Shown one piece after another: positions 1 through 8,401 of a stretch of DNA of 32,297 bases. The notes below the pieces were generated by a model, which saw only the letters and a list, made by a program, of their open reading frames with translations, had not been told where the DNA came from and ran no database searches. Each line of letters begins with the position of its first letter. Within the stretch, counting starts at the first letter, position 1. The position numbers were made by a program, and so were the translations under genes. The stretch comes from an uncultured bacterium. GTDB lineage: Bacteria > Bacillota > Clostridia > Lachnospirales > Lachnospiraceae. Location: NCBI GenBank assembly GCA_947243845.1, contig CAMXIF010000032.1, positions 1 to 32,297 on the forward strand, written 5' to 3'.

Positions 1-43
1 ATACTCCCGCAACTATATATTATATTCATGACACTACAAAGAA

Positions 44-87
44 CCCCGTGCCGGTTATGGCATGGGGCTCTTGCGTTTTGCAAACGC
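44..87 (+). terminator. Two adjacent hairpins upstream of the first gene, possible terminator of an off-window gene
   Basis: Bases 44-52 and 59-67 form a 9-bp stem (one G-T pair) around a 6-nt loop. A second perfect 6-bp stem, 73-78 with 82-87, follows directly. The tail after the first stem is only moderately T-rich, so termination is uncertain. The first stem resembles the hairpin after the next gene (407-435): both have a CC(C/T)GTGCC left arm and a GG(C/T)ATGGGG right arm. The first gene is therefore flanked by two related hairpins. Confidence 0.35.
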
Positions 88-123
88 CTGGTAAGGATTT
101 GAAAAAAGAAGGAGCGTGAGTTT

Positions 124-408
124 ATGAAAAAGAATCAGACAAAAAATAGGCGAAAGATGCCGCGAAGGTCTCCGGAACTCGTTACAAAGCTGAACCGCTA
201 TAGACACGAATATTACAACCTCGCGGCGCCCGGCGTATCGGTTGCAGATGTGACAGCATATGCAAGCAATCTGTTACTAATTTTGTGTTTTCAGCATAAA
301 GAAGGGGAAAAACTGCATATCAGCAATCAAATAAAACAGATGTATTGCATTCGGGAACTGCTGCATTACCTTGATCCGAATGAGAGATTTAAACAGATGA
401 TATTGTAA
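124..408 (+). CDS. Small hypothetical protein, 94 aa
   Basis: I do not recognise this protein. It starts at ATG 124 behind an AAGGAG at 109-114, so translation is plausible. The first 20 residues are very basic (KKNQTKNRRKMPRRS), which would suit nucleic-acid contact. The rest is mixed and probably helical, with one hydrophobic stretch (LLLILCF) too short to span a membrane. An intrinsic terminator follows immediately, so it looks like a single-gene unit. The setting, with a coding scar and repeats downstream, suggests accessory DNA. No function can be given. Confidence 0.6.
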   Translation: MKKNQTKNRRKMPRRSPELVTKLNRYRHEYYNLAAPGVSVADVTAYASNLLLILCFQHKEGEKLHISNQIKQMYCIRELLHYLDPNERFKQMIL

Positions 409-440
409 TCCCTGTGCCATAACGGTATGGGGATTTTTTT
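407..440 (+). terminator. Intrinsic terminator after the 94-aa gene
   Basis: The arms 407-418 and 424-435 pair over 12 positions, with a few G-T pairs, around a 5-nt loop (419-423). A run of T follows (434-440). The left arm overlaps the stop codon of the gene. Confidence 0.8.
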
Positions 441-572
441 ATTGCCGTCCCAGAGATTACAAGCTGTTTGGGAGTGATGGCGTATTATGGCTGCATGACG
501 GAGAGTTTGAATACCTTTGGGATTAGGATATCAGAGTTCTGTATTGTGTAAAGTTGCATACATATCATGTTC

Positions 573-643
573 CATAAAATGTATACAGCTCAGGGGACAT
601 AAAATGATCACGTTTTACTGTACATAAAAATGACCATTTTATG
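573..643. repeat. Phased 'cataaaatg' motifs (25-bp period) plus an inverted copy
   Basis: The motif cataaaatg lies at 573-581 and 598-606, and as cataaaaatg at 623-632. The start-to-start distance is exactly 25 bp each time. An inverted copy, cattttatg, lies at 635-643. The array sits 55 bp before the start of the Mor-like gene. Candidate roles are an operator array for that regulator or the repeat-rich end of a lost insertion sequence (IS21-type ends carry iterated motifs). Neither is proven. Confidence 0.6.
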
Positions 644-698
644 ATTGGAATTATGTCCTTTGATACTGATATACTTTGACGGGATTGGAGGTGGCAGA

Positions 699-1028
699 GT
701 GGTCAAAATCGATTTTAGCCATATAAATGATGAGATCGTTTATGAGGCATTTCATGTGGAAGGAAATGAAGCAGAGGCTTTGAATGACAGCTATCTGGAA
801 CTGTTTGAACTGATCGGACGGGATGCGATGCTCAAACTGTTCACGCATTTCCATGGGGATAAGATAGATTGTCCCATGCGGCTGTACCGGGCGGAGTTCA
901 TAGCTGATCTGGCAAAGAATGAACCGGACAGACGGGAACGGGCCAAGATCGCAAGGGCAGGAGGATATTCGGCCAGAGTGATAGAAGGTGTATTGAGTAA
1001 ACGGCGCAGGGAGAATGAAACGGAATAG
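699..1028 (+). CDS. Small Mor-like putative DNA-binding protein, about 109 aa
   Basis: The best start is GTG 699, 7 nt after a GGAGG at 687-691. An upstream in-frame TTG at 645 has no such site. The middle of the protein (ELFELIGRDAMLKLFTHFHG followed by a predicted strand) resembles the 'LIG..A..KL...FGG..I..P' dimerisation part of Mor-type activators, known from phage Mu. The C-terminal third is basic and helical (ARAGGYSARVIEGVLSKRRR) and fits a degenerate helix-turn-helix. Family membership is by recalled pattern only. Phased repeats just upstream (573-643) could be its target. It could equally be a cargo regulator of a vanished mobile element. Confidence 0.55.
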   Translation: MVKIDFSHINDEIVYEAFHVEGNEAEALNDSYLELFELIGRDAMLKLFTHFHGDKIDCPMRLYRAEFIADLAKNEPDRRERAKIARAGGYSARVIEGVLSKRRRENETE

Positions 1029-1146
1029 TACAGTATTTCCTATCGGAGATTCCGAAGGTTTCCGTCATGCATTTCATACGGATCAGCAGGAGATGATCCA
1101 GATATAACTACGATACGAGTGATACAGAAGAAAAGGAATACAAACG

Positions 1147-4100
1147 ATGAAGAAAAGAATGCACATAAAACTTCTGCTTCTGTTCTTATGCCTGTTGCTG
1201 TCAGGGGCTGCAGGCTGTGGGCAGAAAGAAGCGGATACCGTCTGCATTGGGAGCCTTCGGACAGAATACAGGGTGAATCCAGTTGGTATTGATGCAGAAA
1301 ATCCCCGGTTCAGCTGGCAGATGACCAGTGATATCCGCGGCCAGTATCAGACAGCCTATCAGATATTTGTGGGAGATTCTGCGGAGAACCTGGCGGACGG
1401 TGTTTATGTCTGGGACAGCGGCAGGGTAGAAAGCGGCGACGCTGTGAATATCCGTTATGCCGGCAAAGCTCTGGAACCCTGTACCCGTTACTACTGGCAG
1501 GTAAAGGTATGGGATAAGGAGGATAAGGCTGTTCTTTCCACACAGGAAGCATATTTTGAGACCGCCCTGACGGATGGGGACTGGAGCGGTGCGCAGTGGA
1601 TCGCAGTGCCGGAGGAGCCCCTTTATGACAGTGAGGCCAACCCTTATTTTACGGTGGAGGCCGTGGTCAGGGCGCCGGAAGGGGACGCCAGTATTGTCTG
1701 GGGATATACCCCGCAGGATGGATCTTCGTGCAATTTAAAAGTCAACTATGAGGAGGATGATACGGTTGCTATCTGCTGGTACCGGGAAAACCGTTTTGGT
1801 GAACAGACCGAGAGCGGAGGCCAAAAAACGGACAAATTTCTGGCTGCCGACCTGCAAAGCAGGGCATTTAAGCTGACTTTGAAGGTAACGGAACATAGAT
1901 TGACAGTCTATATTGATGATGAAGAAGCAGCCAGTGGGGATTTTGGCTGTATAAGAGGTACAAACTGCGGCTTTGGCATGAATGCAGGACGCAACGAAAA
2001 AGCAGTCTATTACCAGTCTTTCAGGGTTATCAACGATACGACAGGCGAAGTGGTGTATGACGAGGATTTTTCCGATCCGTATGATACCATTTTCGGGGAG
2101 GTCTTTATTGATATGACCGGTGACGGCTGGTACCGGCATAACGGTGCGGTGACCGCCACTCCCTCAGCATATCATATGGAGAACGATCCTGCGCCCATGA
2201 TGCGTAAGGAGTTTACGGCGGATAAAGGCGCCATAAAGAGTGCACGGCTCTATGCCACTGCCGCTGGTATTTATGACTTCTATATCAATGGTGAAAAAAT
2301 ATCAGACACCTATTTTAATCCCGGAGCGGCAGCGTATCATATCCGCTCTGTCTATCAGACATTTGATGTGACTGATCTGGTCAAAGAGGGCGGCAATGCC
2401 ATGGGGCTGTATCTGGGGCACGGCTGGTATGATAAGAATACCTCAACAGACAATACGGGTATTGTCTGGGGTGACCATCTGGCCTTTATGGGTAAGCTGG
2501 TGGTCACTTATGAAAACGGGGAGCAGGATGTGGTCGTCACGGATGATACATGGAAAATGTATGACGATGGCCCGATCCGCACAAACAGCTTCTGGCAGGG
2601 GGAGGTTTACAAGGCTGATAAGGAAGTGGACGGCTGGTGTGAATATGGTTTTGCGGATGATTCATGGCAGGTTGTTGTCATCCGCCGTCCTGCCGATATG
2701 AATAGAAACAGTCATGATTTTAAGCTGGTGGCGCAGTTTGACCCGCCTGTCCGTGCGGTTGAGGTTCTGGAACCTGTCTCTGTGACCAATCCTAAAAGTG
2801 GCTGTCAGGTTTACGATTTTGGGCAGGAACTGACCGGTGTGGTGCGCGTTACCGTGAAAGGAACGGCAGGGGATGTGATTACCATGCGGCATGGTGAGTG
2901 GCTGAATGATGAACATCTGCTTACGGCAGATGACAGTCCCGGAACAGTCTATACCCGCAATCTTTTAGGCGCGCAGCAGACCAACCAGTATTTTCTGAAA
3001 GGCGCCGCCGGGGGTGAGACTTACAGTCCCGTATTTACCTATCAGGGCTTCCGCTATATGGAATTTGTCGATCTGGATGATTCGGTAGAGATCGTGAAGG
3101 TGGAAGCGCTGGTGTTATCTTCTGATACGGAACGCACCGGTTATTATGAGACTTCCAGCGGACTGATCAATCAGTTATATTCCAATTCTTATTGGAGCCA
3201 GGTGGGGAATTTTACCAGCCTGCCAACCGACTGTCCCCAGAGAACGGAACGTTATGGCTGGAGCGGAGACGCCCAGATCTTTTCCCGCACTGCGTCCTAT
3301 AATGCCAATGTCCTGAATTTCTATGCTGACTATGTACAGGAACTGGCAGATACCCAGCGGGAGGACGGCGCTGTGGCAGATATGGCGCCCCGTACTCTGG
3401 GGTATGTGGAGGATAACGGAAAAGGCGGCAATGGCGGTAACAACGGCTGGGGAGACGCTATCGTTATCATCACATGGAATCTGTATCAACAGTATGGCAC
3501 TACCAGGATCATTGAGGATTCTTATGATGGGATGTGTAAATGGGTTGAATATCTGGTCTGCAACAGTACAGACTGGATCCGGCCAGACAGCGGCTATGGA
3601 GACCATTTGACATTGAGTGATCCTGCCCGTGACTGTGTCAATACGGCATGGTCAGCCCATTCCTGCGAACTGCTGTCCAAGATGGCGGCTGTGATCGGCA
3701 GGGATGAGGATGCAGTCAGGTTTATGGAGTACCACGATAGTTTCAAAAAGGCATGGATAGAAAATTTTGTGCAGGAAGACGGGACTACCACTTACGATAC
3801 ACAGACTGCTTATGTGATGGGGCTGGCGTTTGACCTGTTCCCGGAAAACTTAAGAGAGAGTGCTGCGGACAGACTGGCTGTGATCATAGAATGGAATCAG
3901 AATCATCTGAGTACCGGATTTGCGGGTTTGAGTTTCCTGAACCCGACTCTGTGTGATATTGGCCGTGATGATCTGGCCTATGCACTGCTGGAGCAGGAAG
4001 AGGCGCCCGGCTGGCTGTACAACGTTCTGCGGGGCGCTACCACATCCTGGGAGGACTGGAACGCCTATTCGGTTCAGAATGAAGCCGGGGATTACTATAT

Positions 4101-4509
4101 AAAAGGTTCCCTGAACCACTTTGCATACGGCTCTGTCGCTGAGTGGATGTACCGCTATTCTGCGGGTATCGAGCGGGACGAGGAGTATCCCGGTTTCAAA
4201 CATTTCATTCTGCAGCCCTCAATCGGTGGTAGTCTGACCTATGTAAAGGGCAGCTATGATTCTGTTTACGGTACGATCATGAGTGCATGGACGAAGACGG
4301 AAGAAGGCCTGCTGTATGAGGCAGCTGTTCCTGCCAACACCACTGCTACATTATATCTGCCTGCGGGGTGCTATATGGAAAGCGGTGTGTCCGCTGACAA
4401 AGCGGATGGCGTTACCTATATGGGGACGGATGGAGAAGATATGGTATTTGAACTGCAATCCGGTGTTTATTCATTTATGGAAGTAGATGGGAAAACTGCT
4501 GTAAATTAA
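1147..4509 (+). CDS. Alpha-L-rhamnosidase, GH78 family, predicted lipoprotein
   Basis: This 1120-aa enzyme should remove terminal alpha-L-rhamnose from plant or bacterial glycans at the cell surface. Residues 1-24 form a lipoprotein signal (Leu-rich core, then SGAAGC), with Cys24 the likely lipidation site. The order after that is: a Fn3-like N-terminal domain (about 35-145), an extra jelly-roll segment (about 150-310), the GH78 N domain (about 355-525), a concanavalin-like domain (about 530-660), the alpha/alpha six-hairpin catalytic domain (about 660-1015) and a C-terminal beta domain. The GH78 signature DCPQRTERYGWSGD begins at Asp695. Glu701 sits at the general-acid position, and Glu969 in GATTSWEDW sits at the usual base position. 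The 268-residue spacing is normal for the family. The gene stands alone, with no transporter or rhamnose genes beside it. Confidence 0.93.
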   Translation: MKKRMHIKLLLLFLCLLLSGAAGCGQKEADTVCIGSLRTEYRVNPVGIDAENPRFSWQMTSDIRGQYQTAYQIFVGDSAENLADGVYVWDSGRVESGDAVNIRYAGKALEPCTRYYWQVKVWDKEDKAVLSTQEAYFETALTDGDWSGAQWIAVPEEPLYDSEANPYFTVEAVVRAPEGDASIVWGYTPQDGSSCNLKVNYEEDDTVAICWYRENRFGEQTESGGQKTDKFLAADLQSRAFKLTLKVTEHRLTVYIDDEEAASGDFGCIRGTNCGFGMNAGRNEKAVYYQSFRVINDTTGEVVYDEDFSDPYDTIFGEVFIDMTGDGWYRHNGAVTATPSAYHMENDPAPMMRKEFTADKGAIKSARLYATAAGIYDFYINGEKISDTYFNPGAAAYHIRSVYQTFDVTDLVKEGGNAMGLYLGHGWYDKNTSTDNTGIVWGDHLAFMGKLVVTYENGEQDVVVTDDTWKMYDDGPIRTNSFWQGEVYKADKEVDGWCEYGFADDSWQVVVIRRPADMNRNSHDFKLVAQFDPPVRAVEVLEPVSVTNPKSGCQVYDFGQELTGVVRVTVKGTAGDVITMRHGEWLNDEHLLTADDSPGTVYTRNLLGAQQTNQYFLKGAAGGETYSPVFTYQGFRYMEFVDLDDSVEIVKVEALVLSSDTERTGYYETSSGLINQLYSNSYWSQVGNFTSLPTDCPQRTERYGWSGDAQIFSRTASYNANVLNFYADYVQELADTQREDGAVADMAPRTLGYVEDNGKGGNGGNNGWGDAIVIITWNLYQQYGTTRIIEDSYDGMCKWVEYLVCNSTDWIRPDSGYGDHLTLSDPARDCVNTAWSAHSCELLSKMAAVIGRDEDAVRFMEYHDSFKKAWIENFVQEDGTTTYDTQTAYVMGLAFDLFPENLRESAADRLAVIIEWNQNHLSTGFAGLSFLNPTLCDIGRDDLAYALLEQEEAPGWLYNVLRGATTSWEDWNAYSVQNEAGDYYIKGSLNHFAYGSVAEWMYRYSAGIERDEEYPGFKHFILQPSIGGSLTYVKGSYDSVYGTIMSAWTKTEEGLLYEAAVPANTTATLYLPAGCYMESGVSADKADGVTYMGTDGEDMVFELQSGVYSFMEVDGKTAVN

Positions 4510-4559
4510 TGGTATAAGATTAGGAAGAAACAGAGAGGAATCTACATAATAATTGTAAA

Positions 4560-4643
4560 ATCCGACAGTAAAAGACTGTGGGATAGCAGATTTCAAATTC
4601 ATAACTTCATTATATAGAGGGCGCTTCCTTGTATGGGAAGCGC
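4560..4643 (+). terminator. Two hairpins after the rhamnosidase gene, possible terminator
   Basis: Bases 4560-4584 form a stem (atcc/ggat and acagt/actgt with one G-G mismatch, loop aaaag). Bases 4621-4628 and 4636-4643 form a perfect 8-bp GC-rich stem with a 7-nt loop. Neither has a real T-run, so they may be Rho-dependent pause structures or repeat-element ends rather than classical terminators. The 172-nt gap holds nothing else that I can name. Confidence 0.4.
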
Positions 4644-4696
4644 TCAATTGTATTATGACAGACCAGAAAAAGCGGTAACTTATGGGGGTACAGCCA

Positions 4697-4945
4697 ATGA
4701 AGTTAAAAGAAATTTTTTCACAGAAAAAGGCACCGTGTGGGAAATGCCCATACAATTTAGGAATGATTGGGACGCTGGCTAATCCCTGTCCACAGTGTAA
4801 GATGAATGGCTATCGGTCTTACGTATGGTTCCAGAAGCAGTTGTCAAAGGAATGTTCGGATTCTTTCAATGGAACAGATATGATGGATAAGGAAAAGAAC
4901 AGGTATAGTTATATTTTCAATGTCAGACCATGGGGTTGGCTATGA
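4697..4945 (+). CDS. Small cysteine-rich hypothetical protein, about 82 aa, probably mobile-element remnant
   Basis: ATG 4697 is preceded by a G-rich stretch (4684-4689) at a usable distance. An upstream in-frame ATG at 4682 overlaps that site and is less likely. The N-terminal half carries two cysteine pairs, CGKCPY and NPCPQCK, which suggest a small zinc-binding fold. The C-terminal 20 or so residues look like frame drift into the decayed integrase that follows. I do not recognise the family. Its place beside an integrase pseudogene suggests it came with an integrative element, and it may itself be non-functional. Confidence 0.45.
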   Translation: MKLKEIFSQKKAPCGKCPYNLGMIGTLANPCPQCKMNGYRSYVWFQKQLSKECSDSFNGTDMMDKEKNRYSYIFNVRPWGWL

Positions 4946-5356
4946 TAGAGAACAGGGAGTGTTCTATAAATCACCAGTTGATTTACAAAGATTGGGGAGA
5001 AGGCTACGGATACCGTGTATCTACACCTAAAACAAAGGCAGACATACGAACCATACCGTTTACAGAGTGCGGTCAATAACGTGATTTACAATGTGGTAGA
5101 TAAATATAATAAGGAAGAAGTCATCAAGGGAAAGAAAGAACACCGCAAAGCGGAGCTTCTTCCGAGAATCTCAGCCCACAACCTACGGCATACCGCCTGC
5201 ACCAGCATGGCAAGACAGGGCATGAACATTAAGGTGCTGCAGTATCTCATAGGACATGCCCACAGCAATGTAACAATGGATGTATATAATCATATCGCAG
5301 GCAGACAGGATATTAAGGAGGAAGTGGAGCGGTATGCGTTGGCAGTAGGAGGCTGA
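4942..5356 (+). pseudogene. Decayed tyrosine recombinase (Tn916-type integrase), C-terminal half
   Basis: In frame from 4942 to 5079 the translation contains SINHQLIYKDWGEGYGYR and then STPKTKADIRTIPFTE, typical of the central part of Tn916-like integrases. That frame stops at 5077-5079. The C-terminal part reads in another frame up to 5356: SAVNNVIYNVVDKYN, then ISAHNLRHTACTSMA, IGHAHSNVTMDVYNH. This supplies the HxLR motif, the GH motif and the catalytic Tyr (DVYNH). About 40-50 residues normally found between PFTE and SAVNN are missing, and no N-terminal arm-binding domain was found upstream. It is therefore a frameshifted, internally deleted remnant. It marks the scar of an integrative element next to clpB. 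Confidence 0.85.
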
Positions 5357-5357
5357 G

Positions 5358-5465
5358 TGTTTGCACCAAACAGTTAAATACTTCGTAGCAATCTGCGATG
5401 TATTTGACTCTCGCGGCATTCGCAAAATACCGTGCTAGCACGGTGCTTTGCGAATTGCTCGCGGA
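5358..5465. repeat. Palindrome-rich REP/MITE-like block
   Basis: Three hairpins lie in a row. Bases 5358-5372 have arms tgtttg/caaaca. Bases 5376-5405 have outer arms aaatac/gtattt. Bases 5418-5455 form a 38-bp near-perfect palindrome, with the centre CCGTGCTAGCACGG (5430-5443) flanked by attcgcaaa-type arms and only one true mismatch. The word ctcgcgg occurs on both sides of the long palindrome (5409-5415 and 5458-5464). The block begins right after the integrase remnant, so it could be an element end, an attachment-site structure or a dispersed repeat. Confidence 0.6.
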
Positions 5466-5528
5466 AATAAAAAAATGGTGTAAATTTGATGAAAAACACC
5501 TGCTATTTTTTAAAAGAGGACAAAATTT

Positions 5529-5566
5529 GAAACCTGCAAACCCGCACAAAAACCAGGTTTGCAAAA
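5529..5566 (+). terminator. Hairpin with T-containing tail upstream of clpB
   Basis: Two mutually exclusive stems are possible. One pairs gcaaacc (5536-5542) with ggtttgc (5556-5562), followed by aaaatttt. The other pairs aaacctg (5530-5536) with caggttt (5554-5560). As a terminator it would insulate clpB from upstream transcription. It lies 15-20 nt before the CIRCE element. Confidence 0.45.
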
Positions 5567-5580
5567 TTTTAATAAATTAA

Positions 5581-5623
5581 TTAGCACTCACCTCTTGACA
5601 GTGCTAACAATTTATTGTATTGT
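5581..5623 (+). promoter_or_regulatory. CIRCE operator (HrcA site) overlapping the clpB promoter
   Basis: TTAGCACTC (5581-5589), a 9-nt spacer and CAGTGCTAA (5599-5607) match the CIRCE consensus TTAGCACTC-N9-GAGTGCTAA except for one base. The -35 box TTGACA (5595-5600) lies inside the operator. A 17-nt spacer then leads to a -10 box TATTGT (5618-5623). HrcA bound here would cover the -35 region, so clpB should be de-repressed on heat or protein-folding stress. HrcA itself is not in the window. Confidence 0.92.
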
Positions 5624-5657
5624 TATAGCAATAATAGAACAGAAAGGGGAGAATGTT

Positions 5658-8258
5658 ATGAATTTAACGAAATTTACCCAGAAATCCATACAGGCCGTAG
5701 AGCAGTGTGAAAAACTGGCATACGAATACGGCAATCAGGAAATTGAGCAGGAACATTTACTGTACAGCCTGCTGACCATCGATGACAGTCTGATTTTGAA
5801 ATTGATTGAAAAGATGGAAATACAGAAGGAATATTTCTCAAACCGCGTGGAGCAGGGACTTAACAAACGCACGAAGGTGCAGGGCGGCCAGATTTATATT
5901 GGACAGGACTTAAACAAGGCCCTGATCAGTGCGGAAGATGAGGCCAAGATGCTTGGCGATGAGTATGTATCTGTGGAGCATCTGTTCCTGGCCATGTTGA
6001 AACACCCCAATAAGGAGATTAAGGAAATTTTCCGGGAGTTTGGTATCACGAGGGAGCGCTTCTTGCAGGCACTGTCCACGGTACGCGGCAATCAGCGGGT
6101 GACATCGGATAATCCGGAGGCCACCTATGACACGCTGGAGAAATATGGACAGGATTTGGTGGAGAAGGCGAGGAGCCAGAAACTCGACCCTGTGATTGGC
6201 AGGGATAACGAGATTCGAAATGTGATCCGTATTCTTTCAAGAAAAACCAAGAACAATCCGGTGTTGATCGGCGAACCGGGTGTAGGTAAGACGGCTGTGG
6301 CGGAAGGGCTGGCACAGCGTATCGTCAGGGGTGATGTGCCGGAAGGACTTAAAGATAAGAAGATTTTTGCCTTGGATATGGGAGCGTTGGTGGCCGGCGC
6401 CAAGTATCGGGGAGAGTTTGAGGAACGTCTGAAAGCGGTGCTGGATGATGTGAAAAACAGTGACGGACAGATCATTCTCTTTATAGATGAACTGCATACC
6501 ATTGTGGGTGCTGGTAAGACGGACGGCGCCATGGATGCGGGCAATATGCTTAAACCCATGCTTGCCAGGGGTGAATTACACTGTATCGGTGCCACCACGC
6601 TGGACGAATACCGTCAGTATATTGAGAAAGATGCGGCGCTGGAGCGGCGTTTCCAGCCGGTGATGGTGGAAGAACCGACAGTGGAAGATACCATATCCAT
6701 TCTGCGCGGGTTGAAGGAGCGTTACGAAGTCTTTCATGGCGTCAAGATTATGGACAACGCGCTGGTCAGTGCGGCGGTATTATCAAACCGCTATATTTCT
6801 GATAGATTTCTGCCGGATAAGGCCATTGATCTGGTGGATGAGGCTTGTGCACTGATTAAGACAGAACTGGATTCCATGCCCACGGAACTGGATGAATTGA
6901 AGCGTAAGGTGATGCAGATGGAGATTGAGGAGACTGCCCTGAAAAAAGAGGATGATAACTTGAGCAGGGAACGTCTTACCAATCTGCAGAGGGAACTGGC
7001 CGAGTGGAAAGAGGAACTGAAAAACCGTATGGCTCAGTGGGAGAATGAGAAGGCTTCTGTAGAGAAACTCTCCAAGATCAGGGAGGAGATTGACGAGGTC
7101 AACAGCCAGATTCAGATTGCCCAACGTGACGGCGATTATGAGAAAGCGGCGGAATTAAGCTATGGTAAGCTGCCTTCCTTGAAACAGCAGCTGGAGATTG
7201 AAGAGGAACAAGTCAGCAAAAAGGATTTGTCCCTGGTGCATGAGAGTGTTTCCGATGAGGAGATTGCCAAGATCATTTCCCGCTGGACGGGGATACCCGT
7301 TTCGAAGCTGACAGAAAGTGAGCGCAATAAGACGCTCCATCTGGATGTAGAACTGCATAAGCGGGTGATTGGCCAAGACGAGGGCGTGACCAAGGTGACG
7401 GAAGCGATCATCCGTTCCAAGGCAGGCATTAAGGATCCTACCAAGCCCATCGGATCCTTCCTGTTTCTGGGGCCTACGGGTGTGGGTAAAACGGAACTGG
7501 CCAAAGCGCTGGCGGCATCTTTGTTCGATGACGAGAACAATATGGTGCGTATCGATATGAGTGAATATATGGAGAAATACTCGGTATCCAGGCTGATCGG
7601 GGCGCCTCCTGGATATGTGGGATATGAGGAGGGTGGACAATTGACTGAAGCAGTCAGAAGAAAACCTTACTCGGTAGTGCTTTTTGATGAGATTGAAAAG
7701 GCGCATCCGGATGTGTTCAACGTACTTCTGCAGGTGCTGGATGACGGACGTATTACGGATTCGCAGGGCAGGACGGTAGATTTTAAGAACACGATTTTGA
7801 TCATGACTTCCAATATCGGCGCTAATTATTTGCTGGAAGGCATTGATGCCCAGGGAGCGATCACACTGGAGGCAGAGAATCTGGTGATGGATGATTTGCG
7901 GAATCATTTTCGGCCGGAGTTTTTGAACAGGTTGGATGAGACGATTCTCTTTAAACCGCTGACCAGGGAAAATATCGGCGGCATTATCCGGCTGATCATC
8001 GATGATTTGAACAGGCGGCTGGCAGATCGGGAGCTGCAGATTGAACTGACGCCGGAAGCGGCGCGATTCATTGCGGAGAATGCTTATGACCCTGTATATG
8101 GGGCAAGGCCGCTGAAAAGATATATCCAGAAATATGTGGAGACACTGTCTGCGAAGTTGATTTTGGCAGATCAGGTGAAAGCCAAGGATGTGATACAGAT
8201 TATACTCAATGGGGAGCATCTGGAAGCAGTCTGTAAAGAACGTCAGGTTATAGGCTAG
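5658..8258 (+). CDS. clpB: ClpB ATP-dependent disaggregase (Hsp100)
   Basis: ClpB is a cytosolic hexamer that pulls polypeptides out of aggregates together with DnaK. ATG 5658 follows an AAGGGGA at 5644-5650 and gives 866 aa, the normal length. The N-terminal Clp repeat domain spans about residues 1-145. Nucleotide domain 1 has Walker A GEPGVGKT (205-212) and Walker [10 protein letters not shown]. The charged coiled-coil middle domain lies at about 400-525 and separates ClpB from ClpA and ClpC. Nucleotide domain 2 has Walker A GPTGVGKT (605-612) and Walker [11 protein letters not shown]. The middle domain and the absence of a ClpP-docking loop support ClpB. The in-frame extension to 5559 runs through the promoter and is not coding. 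Control is by the CIRCE element just upstream. Confidence 0.97.
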   Translation: MNLTKFTQKSIQAVEQCEKLAYEYGNQEIEQEHLLYSLLTIDDSLILKLIEKMEIQKEYFSNRVEQGLNKRTKVQGGQIYIGQDLNKALISAEDEAKMLGDEYVSVEHLFLAMLKHPNKEIKEIFREFGITRERFLQALSTVRGNQRVTSDNPEATYDTLEKYGQDLVEKARSQKLDPVIGRDNEIRNVIRILSRKTKNNPVLIGEPGVGKTAVAEGLAQRIVRGDVPEGLKDKKIFALDMGALVAGAKYRGEFEERLKAVLDDVKNSDGQIILFIDELHTIVGAGKTDGAMDAGNMLKPMLARGELHCIGATTLDEYRQYIEKDAALERRFQPVMVEEPTVEDTISILRGLKERYEVFHGVKIMDNALVSAAVLSNRYISDRFLPDKAIDLVDEACALIKTELDSMPTELDELKRKVMQMEIEETALKKEDDNLSRERLTNLQRELAEWKEELKNRMAQWENEKASVEKLSKIREEIDEVNSQIQIAQRDGDYEKAAELSYGKLPSLKQQLEIEEEQVSKKDLSLVHESVSDEEIAKIISRWTGIPVSKLTESERNKTLHLDVELHKRVIGQDEGVTKVTEAIIRSKAGIKDPTKPIGSFLFLGPTGVGKTELAKALAASLFDDENNMVRIDMSEYMEKYSVSRLIGAPPGYVGYEEGGQLTEAVRRKPYSVVLFDEIEKAHPDVFNVLLQVLDDGRITDSQGRTVDFKNTILIMTSNIGANYLLEGIDAQGAITLEAENLVMDDLRNHFRPEFLNRLDETILFKPLTRENIGGIIRLIIDDLNRRLADRELQIELTPEAARFIAENAYDPVYGARPLKRYIQKYVETLSAKLILADQVKAKDVIQIILNGEHLEAVCKERQVIG

Positions 8259-8401
8259 GATTATAATGCAGGCCGCCGTCTGTATCCAACAGAATTTATG
8301 TATATTTTGTTGCCAAAAACGTATGCTATTTTATGAGATTGAAAAGACTCGATGAGATTGAAAAGAATGTTTGAAGCATATGTTATTAAATGGAGGCAAA
8401 T

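Noticed and set aside
5559..5657. N-terminal extension of ClpB to the upstream TTG or ATG
   Set aside because: It would translate the CIRCE and promoter. The ATG at 5658 has a good ribosome site and gives the normal ClpB N-terminus.
7155..8219. 354-codon minus-strand open frame opposite clpB
   Set aside because: It lies wholly antisense to the conserved ClpB ATPase. Its composition is low in Asp, Glu and Gly and rich in Arg, His, Gln and Ile, as expected of a reverse-complement shadow.
8333..8366. 15-bp direct repeat with a 19-bp period before the oxidoreductase gene
   Set aside because: Only two copies occur, in AT-rich DNA, with no symmetry. It is mentioned in the gene entry but is too weak for a separate claim.
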